A stretch of DNA of 52,952 bases from Pseudomonas sp. BN102 (lineage in GTDB: Bacteria; Pseudomonadota; Gammaproteobacteria; Pseudomonadales; Pseudomonadaceae), in assembly GCF_029871245.1 (NCBI RefSeq), contig NZ_SSON01000046.1, positions 1 to 52,952 of the forward strand. The letters are read 5' to 3'. This document shows, one piece after another, positions 26,190-33,085 of this stretch (the first letter of the stretch is position 1; the number at the start of each line of letters is the position of its first letter). Position numbers and translations under genes: made by a program. The notes under the pieces were generated by a model. That model had not been told where the DNA came from, searched no databases, and saw only the letters and a program-made list of their open reading frames with translations.

Positions 26190-27140
26190 ATGCTGAGTAG
26201 AACTGCCTCCGAACTCTACTGGATGTCCCGCTACCTGGAGCGCGCGGAGAACCTCGCGCGCATGCTCGACGTCAGTTACTCGCTGTCACTTATGCCACAG
26301 GACGGTCAGGGACATGGCCTGGATGAGCTGGCCATGTCCCTGCTCAGCACCGGCACCCTGGAGCTTTACCAGGAGCGTCATGGTGAGCTGAACGCTGCGC
26401 GCATGCTGCATTTCTTCGCCCTCGACCCCGACAACCAGGCGAGCATCTACAGCTGCCTGCGCGCAGCGCGGATCAACGCCCATGCCGTGCGCGGGCGGAT
26501 CACCGCGGATATCTGGGAGAACATCAACGCCACCTGGCTGGAGATGCTGAGCATTTCCAATGAGGGGCTTGGACGCTACGGCATCAGCCGTTTCTGCGAG
26601 TGGGTGAAGGAGCGCTCGCACCTGTTCCGTGGTGCTACCTACGGCACCATCATGCGTGGCGAGGCCTATTGCTTCATTCGCCTGGGCACCTTCATCGAGC
26701 GGGCGGACAACACCCTGCGTCTGCTGGACTCGCGCTACGAAATGTTCGGCGAGGAGTCGGAGGAGGTCAGCGACAGCTCCGCTCGCGGCTACTACCAGTG
26801 GAGCGCCTTGCTCCGCGCCCTGTCCTCCTTCGAGGCCTACACGGAGGTGTACCGCGGCTCCCCCGATGCCCGCCAGGTCTCCGAACTGCTGCTGCTGCGC
26901 GCCGACGTGCCGCGCTCGCTGCGCGCCTGCATGGAAGAATTGAACGACATCCTGTCCGGCCTGCCGGGTGAAAACGGCCGGCCCGCCCAGCGCCTGGCCG
27001 CCGAGCTGGACGCGCGCCTGCGCTACACCGCCATCGACGAGATTCTCGAGGGGGGCCTGCACACCTGGCTCACCGACTTCATACTGCTGGTCCGCCAACT
27101 GGCCCGGGCCATCCACAGCTCGTATCTGGAGGCTGTATGA
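26190..27140 (+). CDS. Alpha-E domain protein (DUF403)
   Basis: An all-helical 316-residue protein of the alpha-E family. It begins MLSRTASELYWMSRYLERAENLARMLDV, the highly conserved first helix pair of DUF403, and contains RGEAYCFIRLGTFIERADNTLRLLD, the second conserved repeat. Alpha-E proteins are almost always encoded next to a CP-ATP-grasp gene, and in some genomes fused to it, so a scaffold or accessory role for the ligase is inferred; no enzymatic activity is known. The start is two bases after the ATP-grasp stop and its end overlaps the transglutaminase gene by 4 bp. Confidence 0.93.
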   Translation: MLSRTASELYWMSRYLERAENLARMLDVSYSLSLMPQDGQGHGLDELAMSLLSTGTLELYQERHGELNAARMLHFFALDPDNQASIYSCLRAARINAHAVRGRITADIWENINATWLEMLSISNEGLGRYGISRFCEWVKERSHLFRGATYGTIMRGEAYCFIRLGTFIERADNTLRLLDSRYEMFGEESEEVSDSSARGYYQWSALLRALSSFEAYTEVYRGSPDARQVSELLLLRADVPRSLRACMEELNDILSGLPGENGRPAQRLAAELDARLRYTAIDEILEGGLHTWLTDFILLVRQLARAIHSSYLEAV

Positions 27141-27934
27141 AACTCTCCATCCGCCACGACACCACCTACCGCTATGACGATCAGGTCCGCGCCAGCATCC
27201 AGTACCTGCGCCTGACGCCGCAGGAAAGCGAACGACAGCACGTGCTCGACTGGCAGCTGACGCTGCCGCACCCGGTGCGGGCGCAGATCGATCCGTTCGG
27301 CAATATCTTCCATGTGCTGACCCTGGACGAGCCCCACGAGGCCATTGTCATCAGCGCTCGCGGCCAGGTGGAGATCGACGAGCAGCGCGAGGCCGAGCAC
27401 GACCAGCAGTCAGCCTTTCCCTTCCTGCGTTTCACCCACCTGACCACCGCCGACGAAGCCCTGCGCGAATTCGCCACGCTCCAGTGCGGCAACCGCCGCG
27501 ACCGCAACGGCCTGATCGACCTGATGGAAGCCCTGCATGAGCATATGCCCTTCAAGAAAGGCGTGACCCGCGTCGACAGCACCGCCGCCGAAGCCTTCGC
27601 CGGCCGCGCCGGGGTCTGCCAGGACCACGCCCACGCCTTCCTCGCCTGCGCCCGCAGCCTGGGTATCCCGGCACGCTTCGTATCCGGCTACCTGTACCAG
27701 GGCAACGACCAGAACCTGGCCAGCCACGCCTGGGCCGAGGCCTGGCTGGGGGATGCCTGGTACAGCTTCGATGTGACCAACAATCTGGCCCGGCCCGAAC
27801 GCCATCTGAAACTGGCGGTGGGCCTGGACTACCTGGACGCCTGCCCGGTGCGCGGCATGCGCCGGGGCGGCGGTGGCGAGCAGATGCACGCCAAGGTCGA
27901 CGCGCCGCCGCTGCTGCTGGTCCAGGAGCAGTAA
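27137..27934 (+). CDS. Transglutaminase-like cysteine peptidase
   Basis: A 265-residue protein with an N-terminal beta domain (MKLSIRHDTTYRYDDQVRASIQYLRLTP, bacterial transglutaminase N-terminal region) and a transglutaminase-like core. The triad is complete: Cys161 in GVCQDHAHAF, His197 in SHAWAEAW and Asp212 in SFDVTNN. Such proteins may cleave or form amide bonds. It overlaps the alpha-E gene by 4 bp (ATGA) and is followed after 116 bp by anbu. In the operon it is a plausible opposing activity to the ATP-grasp ligase. Confidence 0.93.
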   Translation: MKLSIRHDTTYRYDDQVRASIQYLRLTPQESERQHVLDWQLTLPHPVRAQIDPFGNIFHVLTLDEPHEAIVISARGQVEIDEQREAEHDQQSAFPFLRFTHLTTADEALREFATLQCGNRRDRNGLIDLMEALHEHMPFKKGVTRVDSTAAEAFAGRAGVCQDHAHAFLACARSLGIPARFVSGYLYQGNDQNLASHAWAEAWLGDAWYSFDVTNNLARPERHLKLAVGLDYLDACPVRGMRRGGGGEQMHAKVDAPPLLLVQEQ

Positions 27935-28050
27935 GGGGAGCACCCAGGTTACCCACGGCGCCGGCCGCTGCTTGCTGCCCATGCCCGTTCCCACGAACGG
28001 GCCCGGTGGCCGGACACCAGGCGTGGGGAGTCACAACAAGGAGAATCTGC

Positions 28051-28782
28051 ATGACTTATTGCGTCGCCATGCATCTGGCCGAGGGCCTGGTGTTCGTTTC
28101 CGACTCGCGGACCAACGCGGGGATTGACCATATCGCTACCTTCCGCAAGCTCTACACCTTCGGCGTCACCGGCGAACGGCTGATCGTGCTGCAGAGCGCG
28201 GGCAACCTGGCCACCTCGCAATCGGTGGTGAACCTGCTCAAGCAACGCCTGAACGGCCAGGGCCCCAACCTGCACACCGTGCCCACCCTCTACGACGCCA
28301 CGGCCCTGGTGGCGGAAACCATTCGCGAGGTCATCGCCCGCGACGGCGTGACACTGGCTGGCAACACCGACCTGACCTGCTCCATGCTGGTGGGCGGGCA
28401 GATCGCCGGCAACCCGCCGGACCTCTACAGCATCTATCCGCAGGGCAACTTCATCCAGGCCACCGAAGACACGCCCTTCCTGCAGCTGGGGGAGAGCAAG
28501 TACGGCAAGCCCATCCTCGACCGCAACCTGGAGTTCGACACCAACCTGGAGGAGGGCCTGCGCTGCGCACTGGTGTCCTTCGACTCCACTATCCGCAGCA
28601 ACCTGTCGGTGGGCATGCCGCTGGACCTGTTGGTCTACCACCGCGACAGCCTGATCATCCCGGCCGGCTACCGAGTGACCGAGGAAGACAAGTACTTCGC
28701 CGACATCCGCCGCCGCTGGGCCGAGGGGCTGCAGGAGCTGATCGGCGAACTGCCGCCTCCGCCGGTGGAGTACAACGTGTGA
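28051..28782 (+). CDS. Anbu, proteasome-type N-terminal-nucleophile peptidase
   Basis: The 243-residue product belongs to the Anbu (ancestral beta subunit) / bacterial proteasome-homologue family. It starts MTYCVAM, so Thr2 would be the N-terminal nucleophile after Met removal, followed by GLVFVSDSRTNAGIDHI (the Asp/Arg region) and the conserved FRKLYTF with the active-site Lys, the pattern of Ntn hydrolases. Anbu forms open, lock-washer-like helical assemblies rather than closed rings. The start at 28051 follows AAGGAG and fixes the Thr at position 2; the 15-codon upstream extension would mask it and is rejected. Last gene of the operon. Its 3' codons are copied in a duplication downstream. 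Confidence 0.92.
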   Translation: MTYCVAMHLAEGLVFVSDSRTNAGIDHIATFRKLYTFGVTGERLIVLQSAGNLATSQSVVNLLKQRLNGQGPNLHTVPTLYDATALVAETIREVIARDGVTLAGNTDLTCSMLVGGQIAGNPPDLYSIYPQGNFIQATEDTPFLQLGESKYGKPILDRNLEFDTNLEEGLRCALVSFDSTIRSNLSVGMPLDLLVYHRDSLIIPAGYRVTEEDKYFADIRRRWAEGLQELIGELPPPPVEYNV

Positions 28783-29097
28783 CGGGCGGGCCTGTGGCCC
28801 GTTTTCGCGAATGAATTCGCTCCCCACAAGGAGCACACCTGCGTAGGTTGTGGCTGAGCTGAGCGAAGCCCAACATCTCCCGGCCTCGGCCCCGCGCGTT
28901 GGGCTTCGCTGCGCTCGCGGAACGCCGCCCGGCCCAACCTACGAAGGGGATCGGCGAACTGCCGCCGCCGGTGGGGTACAACGTGTGATGGGCGCGCTGG
29001 CGGCCCGCCTTTGCGAATGAATTCCTTCCCCACAAGGAGCACACCTGCGTAGGTTGTGGCTGAGCTGAGCGAAGCCCAACATCTCCGGGCCTCGGCC
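28741..29097. repeat. Imperfect 150-bp direct duplication after anbu, with palindromic repeats
   Basis: Bases 28741-28890 and 28950-29097 are about 90 percent alike and lie about 209 bp apart. Each copy contains the last codons of anbu including the stop, a single family 1 REP (28807-28828 and 29013-29034) and one arm of a third palindrome family (CGTAGGTTGTGGCTGAG..., 28842 and 29047). The complementary arm GGCCCAACCTACG at 28931-28943 closes a long inverted repeat from 28842. Copy 2 has a three-base deletion in the Pro codons and ends four bases before the convergent cytochrome gene. Confidence 0.85.
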
Positions 29098-29101
29098 TCT
29101 C

Positions 29102-29899
29102 TCAGGGCTGCACCTTCCTCCCCGCCATATGCCGCAGGTAGCCGATCAGCTGCGCCAGCTCTTCATCACTGATCACCTGAGCGGGGAACGCCGGCATCTT
29201 GCCCTGGGGCCAGCGGCGCAGGCTTTGCGGGTCGCGGATATAACGCGGGAGAAAGTCGCCGGCGAGGTATTCCGTGGGGTTGTGGGGGATGTTTAGATCC
29301 GGGCCGAACTGGGCGTCACCGGCGCCATTGATACGGTGGCAGGCCAGGCAATTCTTCTGGAACTGGGCGAAGCCGGCGCGCACCTCGGCGTTGGCGTCGG
29401 CGGCCGGGCGCAGCGCGGGGAAGCGTTCGGCCACCGAGGGCAGGTAGCGGATGCGAACCACTTGGAAGGGCCACTGTTCCGGACCTATGTCGGCGGCCTT
29501 GGGGTCGGTCCAGACGAGGTAGAAAGGCCCGGCGCTGGGCTTGCCTTCGGCCAGCGGCGGCCAAGGTCTGGCGGGATCTTCTATGGCTAGCCAGGCGCGG
29601 GCGCCGTCCCGCGCCAGCAGTGGCTCGGCGGCCAGTTCAGCGGCGAAGCCGTCCAGGGCCACAGCCTGCAGGTGCTGCGCGGGCGACACCCCGTCCAGCA
29701 GCGCGGCCAGGGGCACGGCGCGGTAGTGCATGGTCCGCTTGTAGGAGACATCGTCCGGGATGGCCACCTCCTGCGCCTGGGGATGGGCGAGGAGGGTGGC
29801 GGTGTCCAGGGTACGGGTGCCGCCGGGCAGCTCCAGGGTCAGCTCGGCGGCGTGCAGCGGGGTGAAGCAGAAGAGCAGGGCGAGTAGCGCTTTGCGCAT
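29102..29899 (-). CDS. Periplasmic c-type cytochrome with N-terminal unknown domain
   Basis: A 265-residue exported protein. After a signal peptide (residues about 1-18, ending LHAAE) comes a region of about 150 residues that recalls molybdopterin-oxidoreductase-like folds (RTMHYRAVPLAALLDGV...) but lacks a cofactor Cys, followed by a cytochrome c domain with heme motif CLACH (Cys184, Cys187, His188) and probable axial Met235 in GKMPAFP. It follows the rhodanese-like gene by three bases, suggesting an operon in periplasmic sulfur or redox chemistry. Electron partners are not in the window. Confidence 0.88.
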   Translation of the reverse strand: MRKALLALLFCFTPLHAAELTLELPGGTRTLDTATLLAHPQAQEVAIPDDVSYKRTMHYRAVPLAALLDGVSPAQHLQAVALDGFAAELAAEPLLARDGARAWLAIEDPARPWPPLAEGKPSAGPFYLVWTDPKAADIGPEQWPFQVVRIRYLPSVAERFPALRPAADANAEVRAGFAQFQKNCLACHRINGAGDAQFGPDLNIPHNPTEYLAGDFLPRYIRDPQSLRRWPQGKMPAFPAQVISDEELAQLIGYLRHMAGRKVQP

Positions 29900-29902
29900 C
29901 GA

Positions 29903-30259
29903 TCAGTCCTTGTCCAGGGCAGTTTTCAGGTCCAGGTAACCGCCGCCGTTGATCACCTGGCTATAGCCCAATTCCCGCAGGCTGTCCTGGGCGATGCCGG
30001 AACGGCGGCCGCTACGGCAGTAGAGCACTATGGGGGTGTCCTTGTCCGGGGCGACTTCGGCAATGCGTTCGCCGATTTCTTCGTAGCCGATGTTGCTGGC
30101 TCCGGGGATGGCGCCCTGGGCGATTTCTTCCGGCGTGCGCACGTCGATCAGCACGGCGTTTGGTTGTTGCATGGCTTGCACGGCTGCGGCCTGGTCGGTA
30201 TCGCCGGCGGCCGCCGGCAGGCTGAGTGAGAGGGCGAGAACAGCGAGCAGAGTACGCAT
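29903..30259 (-). CDS. Periplasmic rhodanese-like protein (PspE-type)
   Basis: A 118-residue single-domain rhodanese with a signal peptide (about residues 1-19). The active-site loop CRSGRRSG starts at Cys81, and the domain landmarks VLIDVRTPEEIAQGAIPGASNI and GYSQVINGGGYLDL are present. It should transfer sulfane sulfur, for example from thiosulfate to cyanide or a thiol, in the periplasm. AGGAG precedes the ATG; the cytochrome gene follows directly. Confidence 0.9.
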   Translation of the reverse strand: MRTLLAVLALSLSLPAAAGDTDQAAAVQAMQQPNAVLIDVRTPEEIAQGAIPGASNIGYEEIGERIAEVAPDKDTPIVLYCRSGRRSGIAQDSLRELGYSQVINGGGYLDLKTALDKD

Positions 30260-30402
30260 GGTGGCGGCTCCTACAAGGTGTTTCCTGGCAACCTAGCACA
30301 ATTGCCCGGAGGGGGCGCAGGCCGTTAGGATCGCGGCTTCCCGTCATAACCAAAGCGTGTTTGGGGGCCGTTGTAAGGCACCCGTGCTTTTAAGGAGAGG
30401 CC

Positions 30403-31290
30403 ATGCTGGCCGAGTTGTTCGCGGTCATGGCGCCGGTGCTGATAGTCGCCGGCATCGGCTATGGATGGGCCCGCTCGGGTCAGCCTTACCCCACCGAGTT
30501 CATTGCGCGCCTGGTTTTGAATATCGGCACACCGAGCCTGGTGCTGGCCACCCTGAGCCGTACCGAGATTGACCGCCATGCGTTCGGCCAGTTGGCCATC
30601 GCCTGCCTGCTGGTGATGGTGGTGATGGGGTTGATCGGCAGCCTGCTCAGTCGGGTGTTCAAGCAGGACTGGCGCATCCTGGTGCCGGCCTATCTCTTTC
30701 CCAACTCCGGCAACATGGGCCTGCCCATCGCCCTCTACGCCTTTGGCGAGAAAGGCCTGGCGCTGGCGGTGGCCTTCTTCCTGGTGCTCTCGGTGGGGCA
30801 TTTCAGCCTCGGCCTGCTGCTTTCCGGCAGCGAGCGGTCGCCGAAGCGGCTCCTGGCCAACCCCATCATCATCAGCCTGGCTCTGGCCTTGCCGTTGGTG
30901 ATCTGGGACCTCGAGCTGCCGCGCTGGCTGGCCAACACCATCGGTCTGCTGGGCGGCATGACCATCCCGTTGATGCTGCTGACCCTGGGCGTGTCCCTGG
31001 CCAGCATCCACGTGCGGCACCTGGGCAACGGCATGCTGCTGGGCGCCCTGCGAATTCTCTGCGGCGCCGCTGTGGGTTGGCTGGTGGGATTGCTGCTGGG
31101 GCTGCCGCCCCTGGCCCAAGGTGTGCTGGTGTTGCAGTCGGCAATGCCGGTGGCGGTGTTCAACTACCTGTTCGCGGTGCGCGCGGGTCGTTCGCCGGAA
31201 GCGGTGGCGAGCCTGGTGCTGTGCTCGACGCTGCTGTCCTTCGTGCTGATTCCGATGCTGCTGGCGTGGTGGCTACCCGCGCTGCGTTGA
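30403..31290 (+). CDS. AEC-family transporter (auxin efflux carrier-like)
   Basis: A 295-residue integral membrane protein with about ten helices and the AEC/Mem_trans pattern: conserved N-terminal helices with RLVLNIGTPSLVLATLS, the mid-protein FPNSGNMGLPIALYAFG crossing motif and the C-terminal LQSAMPVAVFNYLFA. Bacterial members transport dicarboxylates or other small anions; the substrate here is unknown. AAGGAGAGG precedes the ATG. The gene is divergent from the rhodanese operon. Confidence 0.9.
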   Translation: MLAELFAVMAPVLIVAGIGYGWARSGQPYPTEFIARLVLNIGTPSLVLATLSRTEIDRHAFGQLAIACLLVMVVMGLIGSLLSRVFKQDWRILVPAYLFPNSGNMGLPIALYAFGEKGLALAVAFFLVLSVGHFSLGLLLSGSERSPKRLLANPIIISLALALPLVIWDLELPRWLANTIGLLGGMTIPLMLLTLGVSLASIHVRHLGNGMLLGALRILCGAAVGWLVGLLLGLPPLAQGVLVLQSAMPVAVFNYLFAVRAGRSPEAVASLVLCSTLLSFVLIPMLLAWWLPALR

Positions 31291-31343
31291 CCGCCTTGGG
31301 CGGTGCGCAGCACAGGACGACCACTGGGTTGGATGATGAAGAT

Positions 31344-31439
31344 TCAGCTGACCAGACGGGTCAGGTTGGGAAGGATGAGAACCACTGCTGTGGCAAAGAC
31401 GATCAGGCTCGCTTGCCGCATTTTCGGCTGCTTGAACAT
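31344..31439 (-). CDS. 31-residue putative small membrane protein
   Basis: A short frame, MFKQPKMRQASLIVFATAVV..., ends LPNLTRLVS. A positively charged N-terminus (Lys3, Lys6, Arg8) precedes one hydrophobic helix (residues about 11-24), the profile of a single-pass small membrane protein. An AAGGCAG sequence lies about seven bases before the ATG. No family is recognised. It lies alone on the minus strand, convergent with the AEC gene. Confidence 0.5.
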   Translation of the reverse strand: MFKQPKMRQASLIVFATAVVLILPNLTRLVS

Positions 31440-31865
31440 GGCCAACTGCCTTTTTTGTTGTAGGAGGTGCGTCGGATCGGGCTCCCTACGGCCGGCCCGC
31501 AACCAAGCTTTCCTCCGTGGCTAGGGACAAAAAGCCGCTCCGGCAAAACCCGGCAGCGGCCACTTGCATTTCAAACTCTAGGGCCCGCATCACAGTCCAC
31601 TTAGATCGCTTGGGAACTAACAGGGCTCCTGTAGTAATTCCTGGCTATTGAGCACGTCCAGGCGCCCCGGAGCAGCCCCGAGGCCAGACACATCCCTTTC
31701 ACCTTGGCCAGTAACTGGCCATCAACCGACCGTTCGTCTGAGCGCAGCGGTCAATGGGGCTGAGCATTTCCGTCATTGAGCCGATGGCCTATAGCGATAA
31801 GGTAACGCCACCCCCATAACAACTACGGGCACCCCAGTGCCGCCTAGCTGCCTCAAGAGGACGCC
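31440..31865. other. Intergenic region upstream of the thiolase gene, candidate small RNA on minus strand
   Basis: No protein gene is seen in these 426 bases. A strong intrinsic terminator reads on the minus strand at 31528-31560, yet no minus-strand gene lies to its right, so an untranslated transcript may end there. The hairpin TGGCCAGTAACTGGCCA at 31706-31722 is a further stem-loop. The promoter of the thiolase operon must lie in the right part. Confidence 0.4.
31528..31560 (-). terminator. Intrinsic terminator on minus strand with no upstream gene
   Basis: Read on the minus strand: an about 10-bp GC-rich stem (GCCGCTGCCGG pairing CCGGAGCGGC with one bulge), a six-base loop, then TTTTTGT. 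This is a standard Rho-independent terminator. Confidence 0.7.
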
Positions 31866-33071
31866 ATGACCGAAGCATTCATTTTCGACGCGGTGCGCAC
31901 GCCCCGCGGCAAGGGCAAGAAGGATGGCGCGCTGCATAGCGTCAAGCCGGTCAACCTGATCGCCGGGCTGCTGCGTGCCCTGGCCGAGCGCAATGACCTG
32001 GACACCAGCCAGGTGGACGACATCGTCCTCGGCTGCGTGACGCCGGTGGGCGACCAGGGCGCCGACATCGCCAAGACCGCCGCGTTGGTGGCCGACTGGG
32101 ACGAGACCGTATCCGGCCAGCAGATCAATCGCTTCTGCGCCTCGGGCCTGGAGGCGGTGAACCTGGCGGCGATGAAGGTACGCTCCGGCTTCGAGGACCT
32201 GGTGGTGGCCGGCGGTGTGGAATCCATGTCTCGCGTACCCATGGGCTCCGACGGCGGCGCCTGGGCCATGGACCCGGAGACCAACCTGCACACCAACTTC
32301 GTGCCCCAGGGCATCGGCGCCGACCTGATCGCCACCCTGGAAGGCTTCAGCCGCACGGATGTCGACGCCTTCTCCCTGCGCTCCCAGCAGAAGGCCGCTC
32401 GCGCCAGCGCCAATGGCGCATTCAAGAAATCCCTGGTGCCGGTTACCGATCAGAACGGCATCGTCCTGCTCGACCATGACGAGTTCATCCGTGGCGAATC
32501 CACCCTGGAAGGCCTCGGCGCACTCAAGCCGAGCTTCGAAATGATGGGGCAGATGGGCTTCGACGCCACCGCACTGCGCAAGTACAGCCAGGTGGAGCGC
32601 ATCCTCCACGTGCACACGCCGGGCAACAGCTCCGGCATCGTCGACGGCGCCGCCGCCATGCTCATCGGCTCCGCCGCCAAGGGCAAGGAGCTGGGGCTGA
32701 AACCCCGCGCGCGCATCGTCGCCACGGCGGTCACCAGCACCGACCCAACCATCATGCTCACCGGCCCCGCGCCGGCGACCCGCAAGGCCCTGGCCAAGGC
32801 CGGCCTGGCGGTGGCGGACATCGACCTGTTCGAAGTCAACGAAGCCTTCGCCTCGGTGGTGATGAAGTTCATGAAGGACATGGGCGTCCCGGAAGAGAAG
32901 GTCAACGTCAACGGCGGCTCCATCGCCATGGGGCACCCGCTGGGCGCTACCGGCTGCGCCATCCTCGGCACCCTGCTGGACGAACTGGAAGCGCGCAACC
33001 TGCGCTACGGCCTGGCCACCCTCTGCGTGGGCGGCGGCATGGGCATCGCGACGATCATCGAGAAGGTTTGA
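31866..33071 (+). CDS. Acetyl-CoA C-acyltransferase (thiolase), FadA-type
   Basis: A 401-residue thiolase: nucleophile Cys91 in NRFCASG, the [12 protein letters not shown] loop, NEAFA, His in [14 protein letters not shown] (near residue 356) and the second Cys in TLCVGGGMG. It cleaves 3-ketoacyl-CoA to acetyl-CoA and a shortened acyl-CoA. AGAGGA precedes the ATG. The multifunctional enzyme gene starts 14 bp after the stop, so the two probably form a beta-oxidation complex. From memory, P. aeruginosa PA1736-PA1737 have this arrangement, with an amidotransferase and a crotonase nearby as here; that synteny should be checked. Confidence 0.92.
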   Translation: MTEAFIFDAVRTPRGKGKKDGALHSVKPVNLIAGLLRALAERNDLDTSQVDDIVLGCVTPVGDQGADIAKTAALVADWDETVSGQQINRFCASGLEAVNLAAMKVRSGFEDLVVAGGVESMSRVPMGSDGGAWAMDPETNLHTNFVPQGIGADLIATLEGFSRTDVDAFSLRSQQKAARASANGAFKKSLVPVTDQNGIVLLDHDEFIRGESTLEGLGALKPSFEMMGQMGFDATALRKYSQVERILHVHTPGNSSGIVDGAAAMLIGSAAKGKELGLKPRARIVATAVTSTDPTIMLTGPAPATRKALAKAGLAVADIDLFEVNEAFASVVMKFMKDMGVPEEKVNVNGGSIAMGHPLGATGCAILGTLLDELEARNLRYGLATLCVGGGMGIATIIEKV

Positions 33072-33085
33072 GGCGGAGAAGAAAA

